Assembly: GCA_034620365.1 (NCBI GenBank)
Contig: JAQGEQ010000007.1
Location: 186,001-250,000 of the forward strand
Reading direction: 5' to 3'
DNA length: 64,000 nucleotides
From: Pegea sp. RAD2-039
Lineage: Eukaryota; Chordata; Thaliacea; Salpida; Salpidae
Shown: in pieces, positions 12,132 through 24,615 of the stretch
Position numbering within the stretch: the stretch's first letter is position 1
How the letters are laid out: each line of letters begins with the position of its first letter
The notes under the pieces: model-generated
Told to the model about the DNA's origin: nothing
The model's input: only the letters and a program-made list of their open reading frames with translations
The model's database searches: none
Translations under genes and position numbers: made by a program

Positions 12132-15100
12132 TCAAGCCGATTTAATGGTTTCAAGTTCAATATTTTCATTTTTTTGGACTGATTCTTGCTTGATTCTACA
12201 ACATTTTATTTTAATGAAGTTTGTAATGGTTTTATCGATACCTGAATAAATGATTGGATTTATTGCACTATTGATTGGTAGGATAATGATAGCAGAATAA
12301 GGAAGTAGTTCACCATCAAATTTGTATCCACTATAGCTTATAATAGACATGATTATAACTGGTAACCAACAAGACATATCTGTTATAATGATAAGGAAAA
12401 CTCGTAATTTCATTTTTCCCATTTGATTTGTATTTTTTGATTGTTTAACAGATTTTGAGCTTTTCTTAGTGGTGTAGAAAATGTAGCTATAAGCTGCACA
12501 AATATATAAAAGTGAGCAAGTATTGAAAGTTATAATGATCAAAGAAAGAATAAAATGAGATGATGAAATACTTGTATAAAGATCTGGAAAGCAAACAGGG
12601 GAGGTACTGAAGTATCCGAACACATTTTTTATTTTAACGTTTCTGGACTGAAATAGAGATTCTCCTTTTCCACTTTCGAAATAAGTTTTAATGAATTGAT
12701 AGCTTAAGTTTGTACCACGGCTGTTGTTGAACATTGATGATGTATTAGGAAGGTTACTGAGAATTATTTTAGTTTTTTTGTAAAACTTTTCAATTGTGCT
12801 GTGATTTACCGATTGGTCAAGGAAAAAAGGATTTGATTCAATATAAAGTTGATCAGCAAAGTTATATTTGAACCACACTGGAATCATTGCAAACAGGAAA
12901 CAAAGCACCAAAGAAAAGAATGAAACAAGTCTGATGAGCTTGTGGTTTAATCGATTAGTTTTATATGGGCAAATAGTAAGATACAATCTCAAAGTTGTGA
13001 TTAGTACTAAAGTAGACATTGATGTTTGAGATGAAAACACAGCAAGCACACCAACAACGTTACAAGTAGTACTTGCTCTCCATTCAAGATCATGAATGCA
13101 ATATTGACCTGAATATTGAAATGACTTCACACCAAGTATCGACAACGAGACTCCCATTACTAAATCAGAAACTGCTAGCTGACACAAAAGAAATGTATTC
13201 ACATATTTCACAGAACTTTTACTTTCAGCTTCTTTTAATTTCAACCAATGCTTTCGAATGACATAAATGTTAACAATTATAGTAAGAACTGTGACAAACC
13301 AAATAAAGTAACGAAGAAAGTGGCTTTTAATCATCTCATATACAGATGAAAAGTAGTTTAAGCATTCATCTGAACCGTCAGAACAGTCTTTTCGACCATC
13401 TAAATACTTGCTTTTTTCAATAAACTTGGAATTGTTATTCCAACAGTAGAAATGAGTTTCTTTTGAACAATTCATTTCATCTGAACTATCTAGACAATCA
13501 ACATTGTAATCACAAACTTTAATCAAGTCGATGCTTTCAATCTCTTCTGACTTACAATAAAACCTCCATGAACATAAATACCTTTGGATGTTACAAAAAT
13601 CTAACATTGATTTGATTGTGATATTTTTGTAACCATCAATTTTCATCGTAATAAGTGACTTATTATTGTAAAGTTTTTGGTTTTCTATCAAAATTTTGTT
13701 TGAGTTAAGTAGTAATTCATTTTCTAGAAATAAACTTGGTGGTAAGTTTTTGTAATCTATCACTAAATGCAGAGATCTTGTAGAAGTTAAATTGCTTGTT
13801 AGTCGTAAAAATGGAAAGCATTCAGTTAAACTAAATTTATCAAAATTTTGATTAAAAGTTTTTGCAAATCCATTTTCTGACCATTTTAAGCTGCTGTTGA
13901 TACATACTTCTGAACATTCATCGTCTTTTAAGTGACAGTCAACCTTATGATCACATGATCTAACTGAAATGACTCTATTAGTTTCGTTTTTCCTCAAATT
14001 GTGTGATGAGCAAGTATGAAGTGTTTCATTTTTTTGGTTTGAGTCAAATAACAAAGACAAAACTTGTTTGTTGCAAACTTTCTCGTCTGTTCCATTTTCT
14101 AAATCATCAATATTATTACAAAGTATTTCAAAATGATGTTTTTTGAGATTTTCTGAATTACTTGATGTCACTATTGGATAAAACTTCTGACAAAGCGATT
14201 CAATTGAAGATTTCTCGCATGTACATTCATCTGATGCGTCGGGACAGTCGATTATGTTGTCACAAACTTGTGAGTTGAATATTATAGTTTTATTATCTAA
14301 ACATTTTGAACAAATATACTGGTTTTGTTCATTCAAACATTTTTCCTGTATATTTGAACACATGTTGCTATCAGGAGTTGTATGATTTTGGAATTTATTT
14401 GGTAATCCAATAAAGCTATTAGTTTTTAGTTGACAATTATTACCGAAAATAAGATTAGAATAATATTTTAACCCTTCAACGTATAAGTTTTTCAAACCAC
14501 TTAAAATTGACTTTGAAGTAACGAAAACAATTTCACCTCTAAAACTTCTCACATAATTATTCAAATCGCACATTTCAATTTCATCACTTCCGTCTTTACA
14601 GTTCAAGATTCCATCACAAATTAGTATTTGTGGAAGACATCTGCTTTTATCTAAACATTCAACTTCATTTTGTATACATTGATCGAAAGTATGACTTTCA
14701 TCTTCTCCTGATTCACAATCTCTAATTGAGTTACCCAACCAGGATCTAGGTATACAACGGGTTTTGTTCCGTTTATCTAAATTACATTTAAATTCATGGA
14801 AAAAACAATTTTTCTGAGTATTACTTTCATCTGAGCTATCTTTACAATCACTGAAACCGTCATTGACACGATATCGAGGAATACATCGATGACTACCCTT
14901 ACAAGTAAACTCAGTCTGATTAAAACATTTTAAACTATCAACTTCATCAGCACCATTCGAACAATCATGTATTCCATCCTTCACCCATTCTCGTGGAATA
15001 CATCTGTTGTCTTTATCAGGACATTGATATTTTGTAGCATTATAACATGAACCAAAAGGCTCGTATATTCGCTTTCCAAATTTATCATACTGAAACATAA

Positions 15101-16821
15101 TATAAGAGATAAGTGATATTTCAAGTTATTTGAAACGCATTCCTGATGAATTCTATCATATTTTCAGAAAATGTTACTGTTTTGATAACTACTTTTATTA
15201 TTTAGTTTTATTCTATTTATTCTTGAACTAACCTTGTTTTTCTATTAGATTAAAATTTATTTTGGTTTGCATTTATTTCAAAAAAGTTAAGATTGTGAAA
15301 TTCTTAACCAAAAAATATTATAGTGAATAAAATCTTACTAAAATAGTTGTACCAATTATAGATTAATTAAAACAATTTATGTAATTATCATGTTATTATA
15401 TATTTAGTTTTTCTTATTAGTTTAGTTTCAGAAGCAATTATGTTGTTTAATTTTTGTTGCTTAGCCGAGTAAATGAAAAATTTTTAAGTTAAAACTGCTT
15501 TTAATTAAATTACAAACCTTTTTTATCTGACAAGCATCAGATATATCAGACATATAACTGATTGAAAATACATTTTCATAATATAAAATACTATAATTTG
15601 AAAAACTTATCCATTTTTGTGGAAAGCATTGGTTAGTTTTCTGACACAGAAATTCATCAGGATGACATCGAAGTTGTAAAAAAGTGGAAGTTACTTTATC
15701 ACAACCCCAAATGATGTCTCCTCGTTTCTCACATCTGCTTAAATAATTCATTAAGAATATTTTTATTCAATTGTTGTAATTATTTGCTTCACTGAAGTAA
15801 AATTTCATATTTTCTAAAAATCTTAAATAATCAAATAAATATCAGTTTGTCTGGTTTCAATTTTAATTCAGTTTCTTAGGAAAGTTTCTAAAACTTTTAA
15901 TTTTGTATCAGAAGTTAAATTTGGTTAAAAAATCATTTGAAGCAAACTTATAAACTTTTAAAGAAAATTAATCGATGAATAGTTTCAACAAAATTAACCA
16001 AAAATCATTAAATTTTAAACTGAAAAATTTGTAAATTTTATTTTGTTTTTGATATTCTTTTATACTTGGCTTTTGCGGAAATAGAGACAACTGAACTTTA
16101 TTTAAAAAAAATTCATTTTATCTTTTTACAATTTTCACAGAAATTTTAAAAGGTTTATTAAAATCATTAAAACAAAAAAATTAAATTATAAATAATTAAA
16201 ACTTAAAAAGTATTGAAAACTAAATAATTATAAAAATTGCAATTATTAATAAATACATTAATAATTACATTACTTTTAAAAATATTTTAAGTTCGTTTAA
16301 AGTAAAATAAATTGGAATTACAGATGAACAAAGTTTACTTCTCACATTTCTCGACACCGAACTTCATCATCGGTACATTTTAAAGTAACTCCACAAAACT
16401 TATAAGCGAGTTTTCTATGAACACAAAGTTCATCACCAATTTTGACATCGAAACCCTTTTCTAAAAAACTTAATACAGATCGGCATTTTTGAAATCCGTC
16501 TTCAGACCTACAAGGTTTACTGCTGTCATGTTTCCTTGCTGCATTATCTGTTTAAGTTGAAGCATTTTGAAATTATTTTTAGAAACGAAACCTTCAATAA
16601 TTTATATTTAAATTAAAAACTGGTTTTTATAATTTATATTCCTTAAAGTATTAATTTTGAGAATAAATGAACGACATCTAAAAGTTATTTTCAATTCTAA
16701 TGTTTTTAGAAAGTAAATTAATTGTTTTGTAATGATTTGTTAGTTACTTACATTTCCAACTCAAAGTGAAAGTGAAAGAAAACAAAACCACAAAACAAAT
16801 CCATTGAAAAAGTTGCAGCAT
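12132..16821 (-). CDS. LDLa-repeat 7TM receptor (class A GPCR, RXFP/GRL101-like ectodomain)
   Basis: The large last exon (15089-12132, 985 aa) and the preceding exon (15734-15518, 72 codons) join in phase. Up to nine LDL-receptor class A modules precede the membrane region. The clearest carry DGILNCKDGSDE, NDGFSDCKDSSDE, CDNIIDCPDASDEC, CDYNVDCLDSSDEMNC and DGRKDCSDGSDEC; others are degenerate. The 7TM part starts about residue 590 of the last exon: QLAVSDLVMG (TM2), TLRLYLTICP (DRY region), DMSCWLP (TM6) and INPIIYS (NPxxY, TM7). The combination resembles relaxin-family receptors and snail GRL101, but I see no leucine-rich repeats. The ligand is unknown. Exons at 16821-16752 and 16547-16358 can be joined in matching phase (donor at 16357) and would supply the signal peptide, giving about 1144 aa. 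That 5' join is inference; the 15734-12132 part is firm. Confidence 0.85.
16342..16821 (-). CDS. Signal peptide plus Cys-rich module: receptor 5' exons or a separate 91-aa secreted peptide
   Basis: Exon 16821-16752 starts with ATG and encodes a signal peptide (LFQWICFVVLFSFTFTLSW). It joins in phase 1 to exon 16547-16342, which ends at TGA. The result is a 91-aa secreted protein with six cysteines (KPCRSEDGFQKCRS, GDELCVH, YKFCGV, LKCTDDEVRCREM); I do not recognise the fold. Alternatively, a donor inside the second exon (GTGTCG at 16357) has the phase-2 ending needed by the receptor exon at 15734. That would make these the first two exons of the receptor, which otherwise has no signal peptide. 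Both could occur by alternative splicing, giving a receptor and a secreted short form. Confidence 0.6.
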
Positions 16822-16829
16822 TTTCAAAT

Positions 16830-19030
16830 ACAACTTATATTTTGTTTTCAATTAAAGCACTTCAAAACAAAACTGAAATTGAAATCAGATTAGTTAAGTT
16901 TAAACTGTTAACCCTAGATCAAACGATTTAGTCAAAGATCAGAAAACTACAGGAAATTAAATAATTGGAAAATATCTTCAAATAAGTTCTAAAAACTAAT
17001 TTACTCTAAAAATTAATGTGCTTTGAACCAAGCAACTTTTTTTTTAACTTTAAATAATCAAGAATTAAATCTAGAAATAAAGAAATTAATTTCAAACATG
17101 ATGATGAGGTTACCAAAACCTTTTCATGCTTTTGTTAAAGTTTTCAATTCACTTTTCACATTTTATTTAATAACAATTTATATTGTAATTTTCAATTAAA
17201 TAATGCAGGTAGATAACTACTCTTTAATTAAATAAGAAATGAAATTGTCAGAACAAAACTAAAAGAGAATTAATAAAGTAAATATAAAAATTTTAATTAA
17301 AGTTTTTTTGATCGAAATAAATCAGTTTTTTGGACTTATAATAGACTAATAACAAACTGAAACAATTTTTACTCAATTATTCAACTCTTATTTAGTTTAC
17401 CATTTATTAGTTTCCTGCTCTTAAATTTCAAATGAAACGCTTATTTTATACAAACAAAAGTAGAATGGTATTTACAACATTATTTTCGATTAAGTAATAA
17501 ATTTCAAACTAAAATTTCCTAAAACTTAGAAAGGAAACTTAAGAAAAAGCTCTCAATTTAAACAAATAGTTAATTTTAAAAGCAAATATTTTTGCTAAGA
17601 AACTATTTTATTCACAAAGATAGGAAGTTGAATCAATCCAATAACTATTTAGATAAAAACGTGAAGAAAATAAGTTGATGATGTATTGAATAGTTTCGTG
17701 AAATTAGAAATACTTTTATAAATCTCTTTAAATGAATAATGATTTGAAAACAAACTTTTAAATTCTTTATGTTAATTAAATTGAAAATATAATTGTATCA
17801 AAAGTAAATTAAAAGTAACTCATTTTTAGGTTTTGTATTTTATAATTTTGGAATCATTCTGAACTAATTAAAAAATGATTTGCTAACAAACATCAGGCAT
17901 AATATTTAAGTCAACTTAAAATTCAATTTGACAAACTTTTATATCTTTAAATCCATAAATCTTATTTTTATGTAAAACTAAAAATTAATATTTTATATTT
18001 CTATTATTTAAAGTTCAAATTTTAATTTTAATATTCCTATTGTGCTTGTAAGCTTACATTTACAGAAATCGTTTAGATTTTAAATTAATTAAAAAATTTT
18101 GAATGACATTTAGATCTAGTACAATTTTTATTTAAAGCATAAGTTTATCTTTATTTTCAAATTTTACAATTCTCAAAATTTTTTCTGTCAATTTCTTGGG
18201 TAATGTAGCTAGCTATTATTTTTGTTGAATGAAAAATGTTTTCAGCAAAAATACTGAAAATATATTTAAGGTTACTACTTAAAAGCATATATTTCTGTAT
18301 GATAAAAGAAATATTAAAGAATGTATAAATATAATAGGATTTATGATTAATAGCAAAATTGTTAAGAAATTTTTAAAATCAAAATTAAATGTATCATTTT
18401 ATTATTATGGGAAGGTTTTGTAAAACATTCTTAACTGTTAGAAGAACATTTATCTGTTAGTTTTAAAAGTAAACAGATAAAGTTGTATCCTATTTTTAAA
18501 ATACTACTTATCAATATCAATAAAGAATTAAAAGTAAAAAGTATTTTATTATTATTATTTTATTATTATATCTTTGAAAGCTTTAAGACTTTTGTTTTTA
18601 ATTTGCTATTTAAATTAACTTTTGTGGAAAAGTAATTTATTCCGATGTTTTCTTTTAAGAGTTTCAAAAGTCTTAAATTGCTTTAGTAAGTAATTTCGAT
18701 CATTATTAGTTTATAAATATAAATTTTATAACTTATCATTCGAATGGCATCTTAATTATTTATCTATAATTTGCAATTTAGTTAAACTGATTTTCATGAA
18801 ATTATACTTAAAGACCTTTTAAAGTCGAAAGTTGATGACTGCAAATATCCGAGACTACAACCAACAACGATCATCAAATCACAACTAGATCCTGAATCAC
18901 TTTGGTATTTAGTAAATTGTTATTATGAAATGAGTTAATTAAGGAAAATATTTACTTGTTATAGGATTTGTTAATAATTTAATTAATTTAAAACTGATGT
19001 TAGGATTAAGATCATTGTGAGAGATTGCGA
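16830..19030. other. AT-rich intergenic region
   Basis: About 2.2 kb upstream of the receptor/Cys-rich exons. No open frame or exon with credible splice sites was seen. There are long A/T runs and an ATT microsatellite near 18548-18570. The receptor promoter probably lies near the right edge of its first exon, but no element stands out. Confidence 0.5.
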
Positions 19031-20244
19031 TGATAATAAATAGTATTTGAAGATGTGATATTATAATAAGATTAGTTTTGAGTTTCTAAATCATTTATTT
19101 ACTGAGGTTGAATTTGATCTTTTTTATATCCTGATCTTTTAATATTGATTCAAAGCTGGGTTCTTTTCTGACATCATTTAAAACTCATAAACAAAAAGAG
19201 TAGTTTTAGTGAGGAGCTTGAATTCTAGGATGATAATGAGAAGTAATTCTAGTTGTAGATTTGACATTTCGTGTATTCAATCAATTTTAGCTGTAAATCT
19301 CTTATTTAATGATGTTACTTTAAGAAAGTTGATATTTGTAACTTTGTACTAAGACACAAATAATTTTAGTTGAGGTTTAAGATAAAAGTTTATATATTTA
19401 TACTAAACTCAACACCAAATGAAAATATAGTTTAAAAGTTACTTTCAATATAAATCATACAATCTTTAACTTCAGAAGAAATATAAAAGGTTCCATATTT
19501 TCATGACATGATTCAAACCAAATGAAAGTGAATAAAACTTTGTTATAACACGTAGGTATAAAAAAAATTTCTCATCAAAACATTTATCATAAGGCTATCC
19601 ATTAATTTCACTAAACTACTAAATAAGTTTTAGCAGTGAGATGATAATTGTTTATTGAAATTTAAAAAGGAAATAACATTTTTGAAAGCATCTTTATAAT
19701 CCAATAATAAATATAAATTGAAGAATAAAATCTGTTATGGATTAATTTAGAAAAGATGAAACTTTAGCTGGTAAATAAAGTAAATTGTGTCTGGTATATA
19801 TTTAATTTTTACCAAATGCTTTCTTAAATATTCATTAAACCAAAAAGGAAATAAATCATTTTAAGGATCAAAACGATTTGATTTTCTAACTTGAAACTAT
19901 CAAGCGGTGGTTAAACTTCCGCTACTTCCTGTCTTATCATGATAAAATGTGTCATAAAAATACTCAACTCACAAAATAATTTCATGATTATTGGTAAGTG
20001 AAATTTTTCTTTTTGAACTACTTTTGGGTCATTATTTTTAAATCTATTACAATTCTGCATCCAGCTGATGCTTTGTTTCTCTTGTAAAGTTAGTTTGCAG
20101 GTTTCTGGAAACACTATCAAATTAAAAAATAAGTTCTAAAACGCAAATCAATCTTTTCAAGACTTTTATTATAAATAGTATATTTCACTGCTATACAAAT
20201 TTTGAACAGTTAGAAAATTGAAACCTTAATTAGTATTTCATAGA
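19031..20244. repeat. Duplicated flank R2, copy 2 (empty transposon site)
   Basis: Matches the flank at 9568-9590 plus 10635-11760, reading through the transposon insertion point (AGATGTGATATTATAATAAG versus AGATGTGATA-element-TACTATAATAAA). Scattered substitutions and small indels show the duplication is old relative to the recent-looking transposon ends. Open frames such as 19911-20120 are chance. Confidence 0.78.
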
Positions 20245-20551
20245 TTTTTAAAATTCGAGCGCATTAGAGTAGCACATGATATGTGTGAATGCCTTCTAAA
20301 AGAAGCGTATAACCGAAATCAGAAGAAACAACCAACTGATTTCAAATACAAAGTATGAGGTCCACCATGGGCTTTGAGAATTGTCAAGGTTTTTTCAAAA
20401 AACGGAAGGGGAAAATAATCACTGGGCCCACATCTTCTTTTTTCAAACTCTCTCCGCACACAATTGTGAATACCCAAGATATCAAATTACAGAGGCCAAT
20501 CATCAAATCTCACAAGCATCAAAAAGACAATTCTTCTATCACATTAGGTAT
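20245..20551. other. Unplaced sequence fused to the 5' end of a truncated LINE
   Basis: About 300 bases lie between the R2 copy and the point where similarity to the other LINE copy starts (20552). It is less AT-rich than its surroundings and has two overlapping open frames of 66 and 109 codons, neither with a recognised domain. In one frame an upstream peptide reads FERIRVAHDMCECLLKEAYN before a stop. It may be a diverged LINE 5' piece, another element, or host transcript sequence captured during LINE reverse transcription. Confidence 0.45.
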
Positions 20552-22372
20552 GTAAACTTCCTATACAAACAAATTAAAACAGACCCTTCCATCAAATCTC
20601 TGTACAAAGATCTTTGTATAGTTTACAAAAAATCTGTTTCTAATTTCTATTTGGGAGCGAAAGTGCAGTTTTATCTTCACCTTGCAAGAAAACTTTCTTT
20701 GGTTTCATAAATTGCAAGCTTAAGGCGAGATCTCTAATTGATAACAGCGACCAGCTTGTGATGGAACCAGAAAATAAATCTGAGTTGCTAAACAATCAAT
20801 TTAATAGCGTTTTCATAACCGATGATGGCAATACTCCTTCTCTCTCCTACTCAGACATTCTTACAAATGTCTCTGAGATGGTGGATCTTGACATAACGGT
20901 CAATATGGTATCTATTTCTGTTTAAAATCATCAGTTTCTAACACCCCAGATCAGAACCCAGCATTTTATTTAAGAAAAACTAATTCCTTTTTATCACTAC
21001 CTTTATCGCTTTTCTTTAACATAACTCTGAGGCGAGGAAGAGTTCCACAAATTTGGAAGAAAGCTATTATTAGAACATTTCAAAAAAAGGATCCTAGAAA
21101 CACTGCACTTAACTACAGACCAGTTTCGCTGACTTCAGCTATCTGCAGAACTCAAGAGCATATCATTCACAATCATATGACCAGTCATTTGATGGAGCAC
21201 CATCTAACATCTGATGTCCAACATGGCTTTGTGAAACGGAGATCTTCCCTGACTCAATATCACACTTTTCTTAATGAACTTACAGCTCATTAAGAAAAGT
21301 AACACTCGCTGTGACATCATATATCTCGATTTTGCTAAGACGTTTGATTCTGTCACACACTGGGCTCGTTACTGTATTGAAAAACTTAAAAATCAACAGC
21401 TTTATCTTACAGTGGATTGAAGATTACCTATCTGGTAGAAAGTCTGAACTTATAACTTTTTCTCGTAAACCAGTTGTAAATTGCTTGAGCCGATACTCCA
21501 TTAATAGATTTATTATTTAACGAGTATCTTCGGTCCTAGGCCTTGGCATTACTCCATCATCTGACTTTAAATAGCACAATTATGTTTCCGAAATCTTTGG
21601 AAAATCAGTCAACTTTCTCTTCAATATTATAAAAACCATTAATTCTAATAATCAATGTTTTTTTATCAGTCTTTTCAAATTGTACTTACGTCCAATTCTT
21701 GAATACAATGTCAGTGCATGAATGCCATATCAAGTAAGTGATATCAAAAAAATCGAATCTGTTCAGGCCACATTTAGGAGATTAGTGTGTAGGTAACTTA
21801 ATATTAAATACGATAGTTATAAACATCGTCTCAGTCTCTTCAATTTAGATACTTTTGAAATCCGGCGGATTAAATACGACTTAATTCTTATTTTTAAAAT
21901 TATCCACAATTTAATTGACATTCAGTTTCATGATTTCTTTTCTATTAGTCCTTCCTTCAAGTTATATCAGCTCAGACGACACACATTACACGTTAATAAG
22001 CCTATATCACCTAGTACATTGGTCAGGGCAAATTGTTTCTCATACCGCACAATTAATACATGGAATTAGCTGCCATCAGACATTGCCATGTCGAAGTCAC
22101 TCGCATTGTTCAAGCAGAAGTTGAACCGTTATAATATTGCCAACATTGTCATTTATAACTGTGATTTTTTTCTCTTTCTTATATTATTAACATTCCATGT
22201 AATTGTTAACTGTTATATGCTTTGAGTGATATCGAAATACCATGTGTTACATCTTTTACTTTCTATATTTTTGGCTAAATAGATGTTATTTGTGAGAATG
22301 TGTGTTAGCGAGAGGTGCTCTTTTCAGATACCCCCCTTCGCATTTATTGAAATGAATAAATAAATAATTGTT
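20552..22372 (+). mobile_element. Non-LTR retrotransposon (CR1/Jockey-like LINE), truncated copy A
   Basis: Matches the copy at 26.6-29.2 kb from KTDPSIKSLYKDLCIVYKKS onward. RT blocks seen in broken frames include LRRGRVPQIWKKAI, then YRPVSLTSAICRTQE, then SILLRRLILSHTGL-type sequence. The core RT section with the YADD box is missing: about 270 bases present in copy B (from 28617 to 28888) are absent at 21436. The copy retains about 550 bases of 3' ORF/UTR that copy B lacks. It ends in a short (AATA)n tail at 22358-22372, typical of these elements. It sits inside the duplicated receptor flank, so it inserted after that duplication. Inactive. Confidence 0.85.
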
Positions 22373-22399
22373 TAATAACTTTTAAGTTCAACATTTATG

Positions 22400-22500
22400 C
22401 TTTCTATCATTCTACAAACTTTTTGATTTATAAAACTTGTAATGGTTTCATTGATACCTGAATAAATGATTGATTTATTGCACTATTGATTGGTAGGATG
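22400..22500 (-). pseudogene. Fragment of a second copy of the LDLa-GPCR last exon
   Basis: On the minus strand this reads ILPINSAIN followed by a one-base deletion relative to the intact receptor at 12290-12205 (LPINSAINPIIYSGIDKTIT). The TM7 NPxxY region is therefore out of frame. Homology stops at 22500 on the upstream side of the gene. It is a partial gene copy carried by the R2 duplication and split from its flank by the LINE at 20.5-22.4 kb. Confidence 0.8.
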
Positions 22501-24615
22501 ACTTTACAAAAAGTTTTTATTTACTATGATCCATATATAATTTACATATATATAAAAACATAATTCTTTTCCAATTTTTCCATTTAGTTGATATGTGATG
22601 TACATATCATCAATTATAAAAGTTGTGAGTTGTAAATCCACTTTTACTAATCATACTCTCATCAAATCTCATAACAAGCTCATCTTCATGTACTAGTTTT
22701 TCTTGCTACTGGTACTGGTTTAGTTATCAGACTCTATCTTGGTATATATGTTTGTAGTATTCTAAAGATTAAGAACAACTTATCACTCAAAATAAACGGA
22801 ATCACTTAAAAGGTCACATTTTTCATCTTTTATAACATTCAGGGCATATAAGCTTTTTATTTAAAATTTTAATTCTTCAATCTTGCAATTAAATAGAAAA
22901 TATAGATTATAATTTTACAAGACTCAAGGTTCACTTCGTGACACCTTTAAAGACTTAATTTTATTATTATGCAATCTTAATAAAAGTTTACATTTCAAAT
23001 ATTTCTTAAAACTAAAATTGATTTTAAAAAATAGCTCTTTAAGTCTAATGAAATTGTTTTTTAATCCAAATTACAAAAGTAAATTTAGTAAAAGTAATAA
23101 ATAGGTGAAATTATGTTTTATTTCTTTACTTAGTGAGAACTTGTCTGAGTTGAAGTATTACAGACGCTGAATACCAAAAAGTTTCCGAAGAAATAATTCA
23201 AATTGATATTAAGAAAATATGTTGTTCAGTAAATAAGTTGAAATTTAAATGGAATTTTCTATTTGAATATATCAGCAAACATGAAATTTTCATGGCTTAT
23301 TTTTATCTACTTTATTTAGAATGGGATAATAATGAGAGTATTTTTTTGAGAAGGTACTCAACTAAATAACAATGAAGAATTAAAGACATGTAATACAGTT
23401 TGTAACGTAGAATATAGAGAAGGTTTAGTAAAAAAGCACAACCATACTAAGTATACTCCAGAAAAGATTTAAATTTTCTCTATCTTCTTTAAAGTTAGTT
23501 TGTCTTCTCTATCCTGTTGTTTGCGGAGTAGAGGTCATACTTAGGATAAACAGGCCATAACCAAAATAGGAAGACATTTGTGCAGGTGTAAGAGTTGTTT
23601 ATCATTCTATCACCTATTCCATCTTTTAAAGCTTTTTTGAAAAGACAATATATAAGTAGTTTTATTAACATGTGAATTGTAACACTGCCAGTTTCTTCAC
23701 TTTCTTTTTATAAATTGTATTAACAATTTTTTGATAGTTAATTTACGTTTTACCTATACATCTTTAGTTTTTTTAAGTTTTGTATACTTTTTGTATTAAT
23801 CTTTCAGCTGTTTGTAGAGTATAAAGCCCTATTTAGAACGATATCCTTAATGTATTTTAATGCTTATAACACAACTAGTAAAGTTTTAATCTGAACTTAA
23901 CATAACATTTTTATGTTTGTATGATAAACTAGCTAACACCTTTCGGATTAACTTTTTATCACTTTAATTTTAAACTACATCGTTTTATATTAAGAAACTA
24001 AAGCCTTTTCGTGTTAAAATTAGTTCAAACTTTCACATACAAGTTTATATTTAAATATTACTTAGAAAAAATTCAACATATATTATATGGTTTACATATA
24101 GTAGATTGCTGATTCAAACTGCGAATCTAATAATATTGTACAACTTCTGGATTAAACACACTCAACTGTAAATCAAACAGTTACAATATAAAAACATAGA
24201 GTACCTTACAAAGCTTTTAATAGTACGATCACAAGTTATGAACGCAAAAGGCTAAATGATAGTTACTAATATTTGTGAATTATTCGTCTCCACCAAGCAA
24301 ATTATAATATATAAAAATCCCAAATTCGTGCAATGTTCCTTCAACTTTACTGATCACATAAAGTCGAACAACACAATACTGTAATCAAAGCTAAGACAAT
24401 ACAGTAAAGTTGGTTGCCTGATCCATATACATGCAAATTGCATAGTACCATTTAGGCCGAGGTAAGGCTACTAAGGAACGCAACAAAATCAATTTGTAAT
24501 TTCTAAGCTTAGGTTTAGATAAGAATGGTTAGTATAAAATAACAAAGCTAAGCGCTAAGGAGCTTAAGATAAGTTTTAGTTAGGCTAATTAATATGCTTT
24601 TTAAAGTTTCACTTG
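22501..24615. other. AT-rich region with repeat R1 copy 2
   Basis: Mostly featureless. A 40-base stretch near 22605-22650 (CATCAATTATAAAAGTTGTG) resembles 7195-7250 in the intron of the LCCL gene. Together with R1 this suggests that pieces of the 7-8 kb area were also copied here. No gene seen. Confidence 0.45.
23299..23597. repeat. Interspersed repeat R1, copy 2
   Basis: Near-identical to 7757-8053, with a few substitutions (for example GAAGAATTAAAG versus GAAGAGTTAAAG). Same orientation and similar sharp boundaries. Confidence 0.8.

Noticed and set aside
13073-13261. Plus-strand 62-codon frame inside the receptor
   Set aside because: Shadow of the minus-strand 7TM exon.
18548-18570. Short ATT repeat as a satellite or CRISPR-like array
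   Set aside because: A simple microsatellite of a few units, with no spacers and no long array.
22358-22372. AATAAATAAATAA as a host poly(A) signal
   Set aside because: It is the tail of the LINE copy that ends here.
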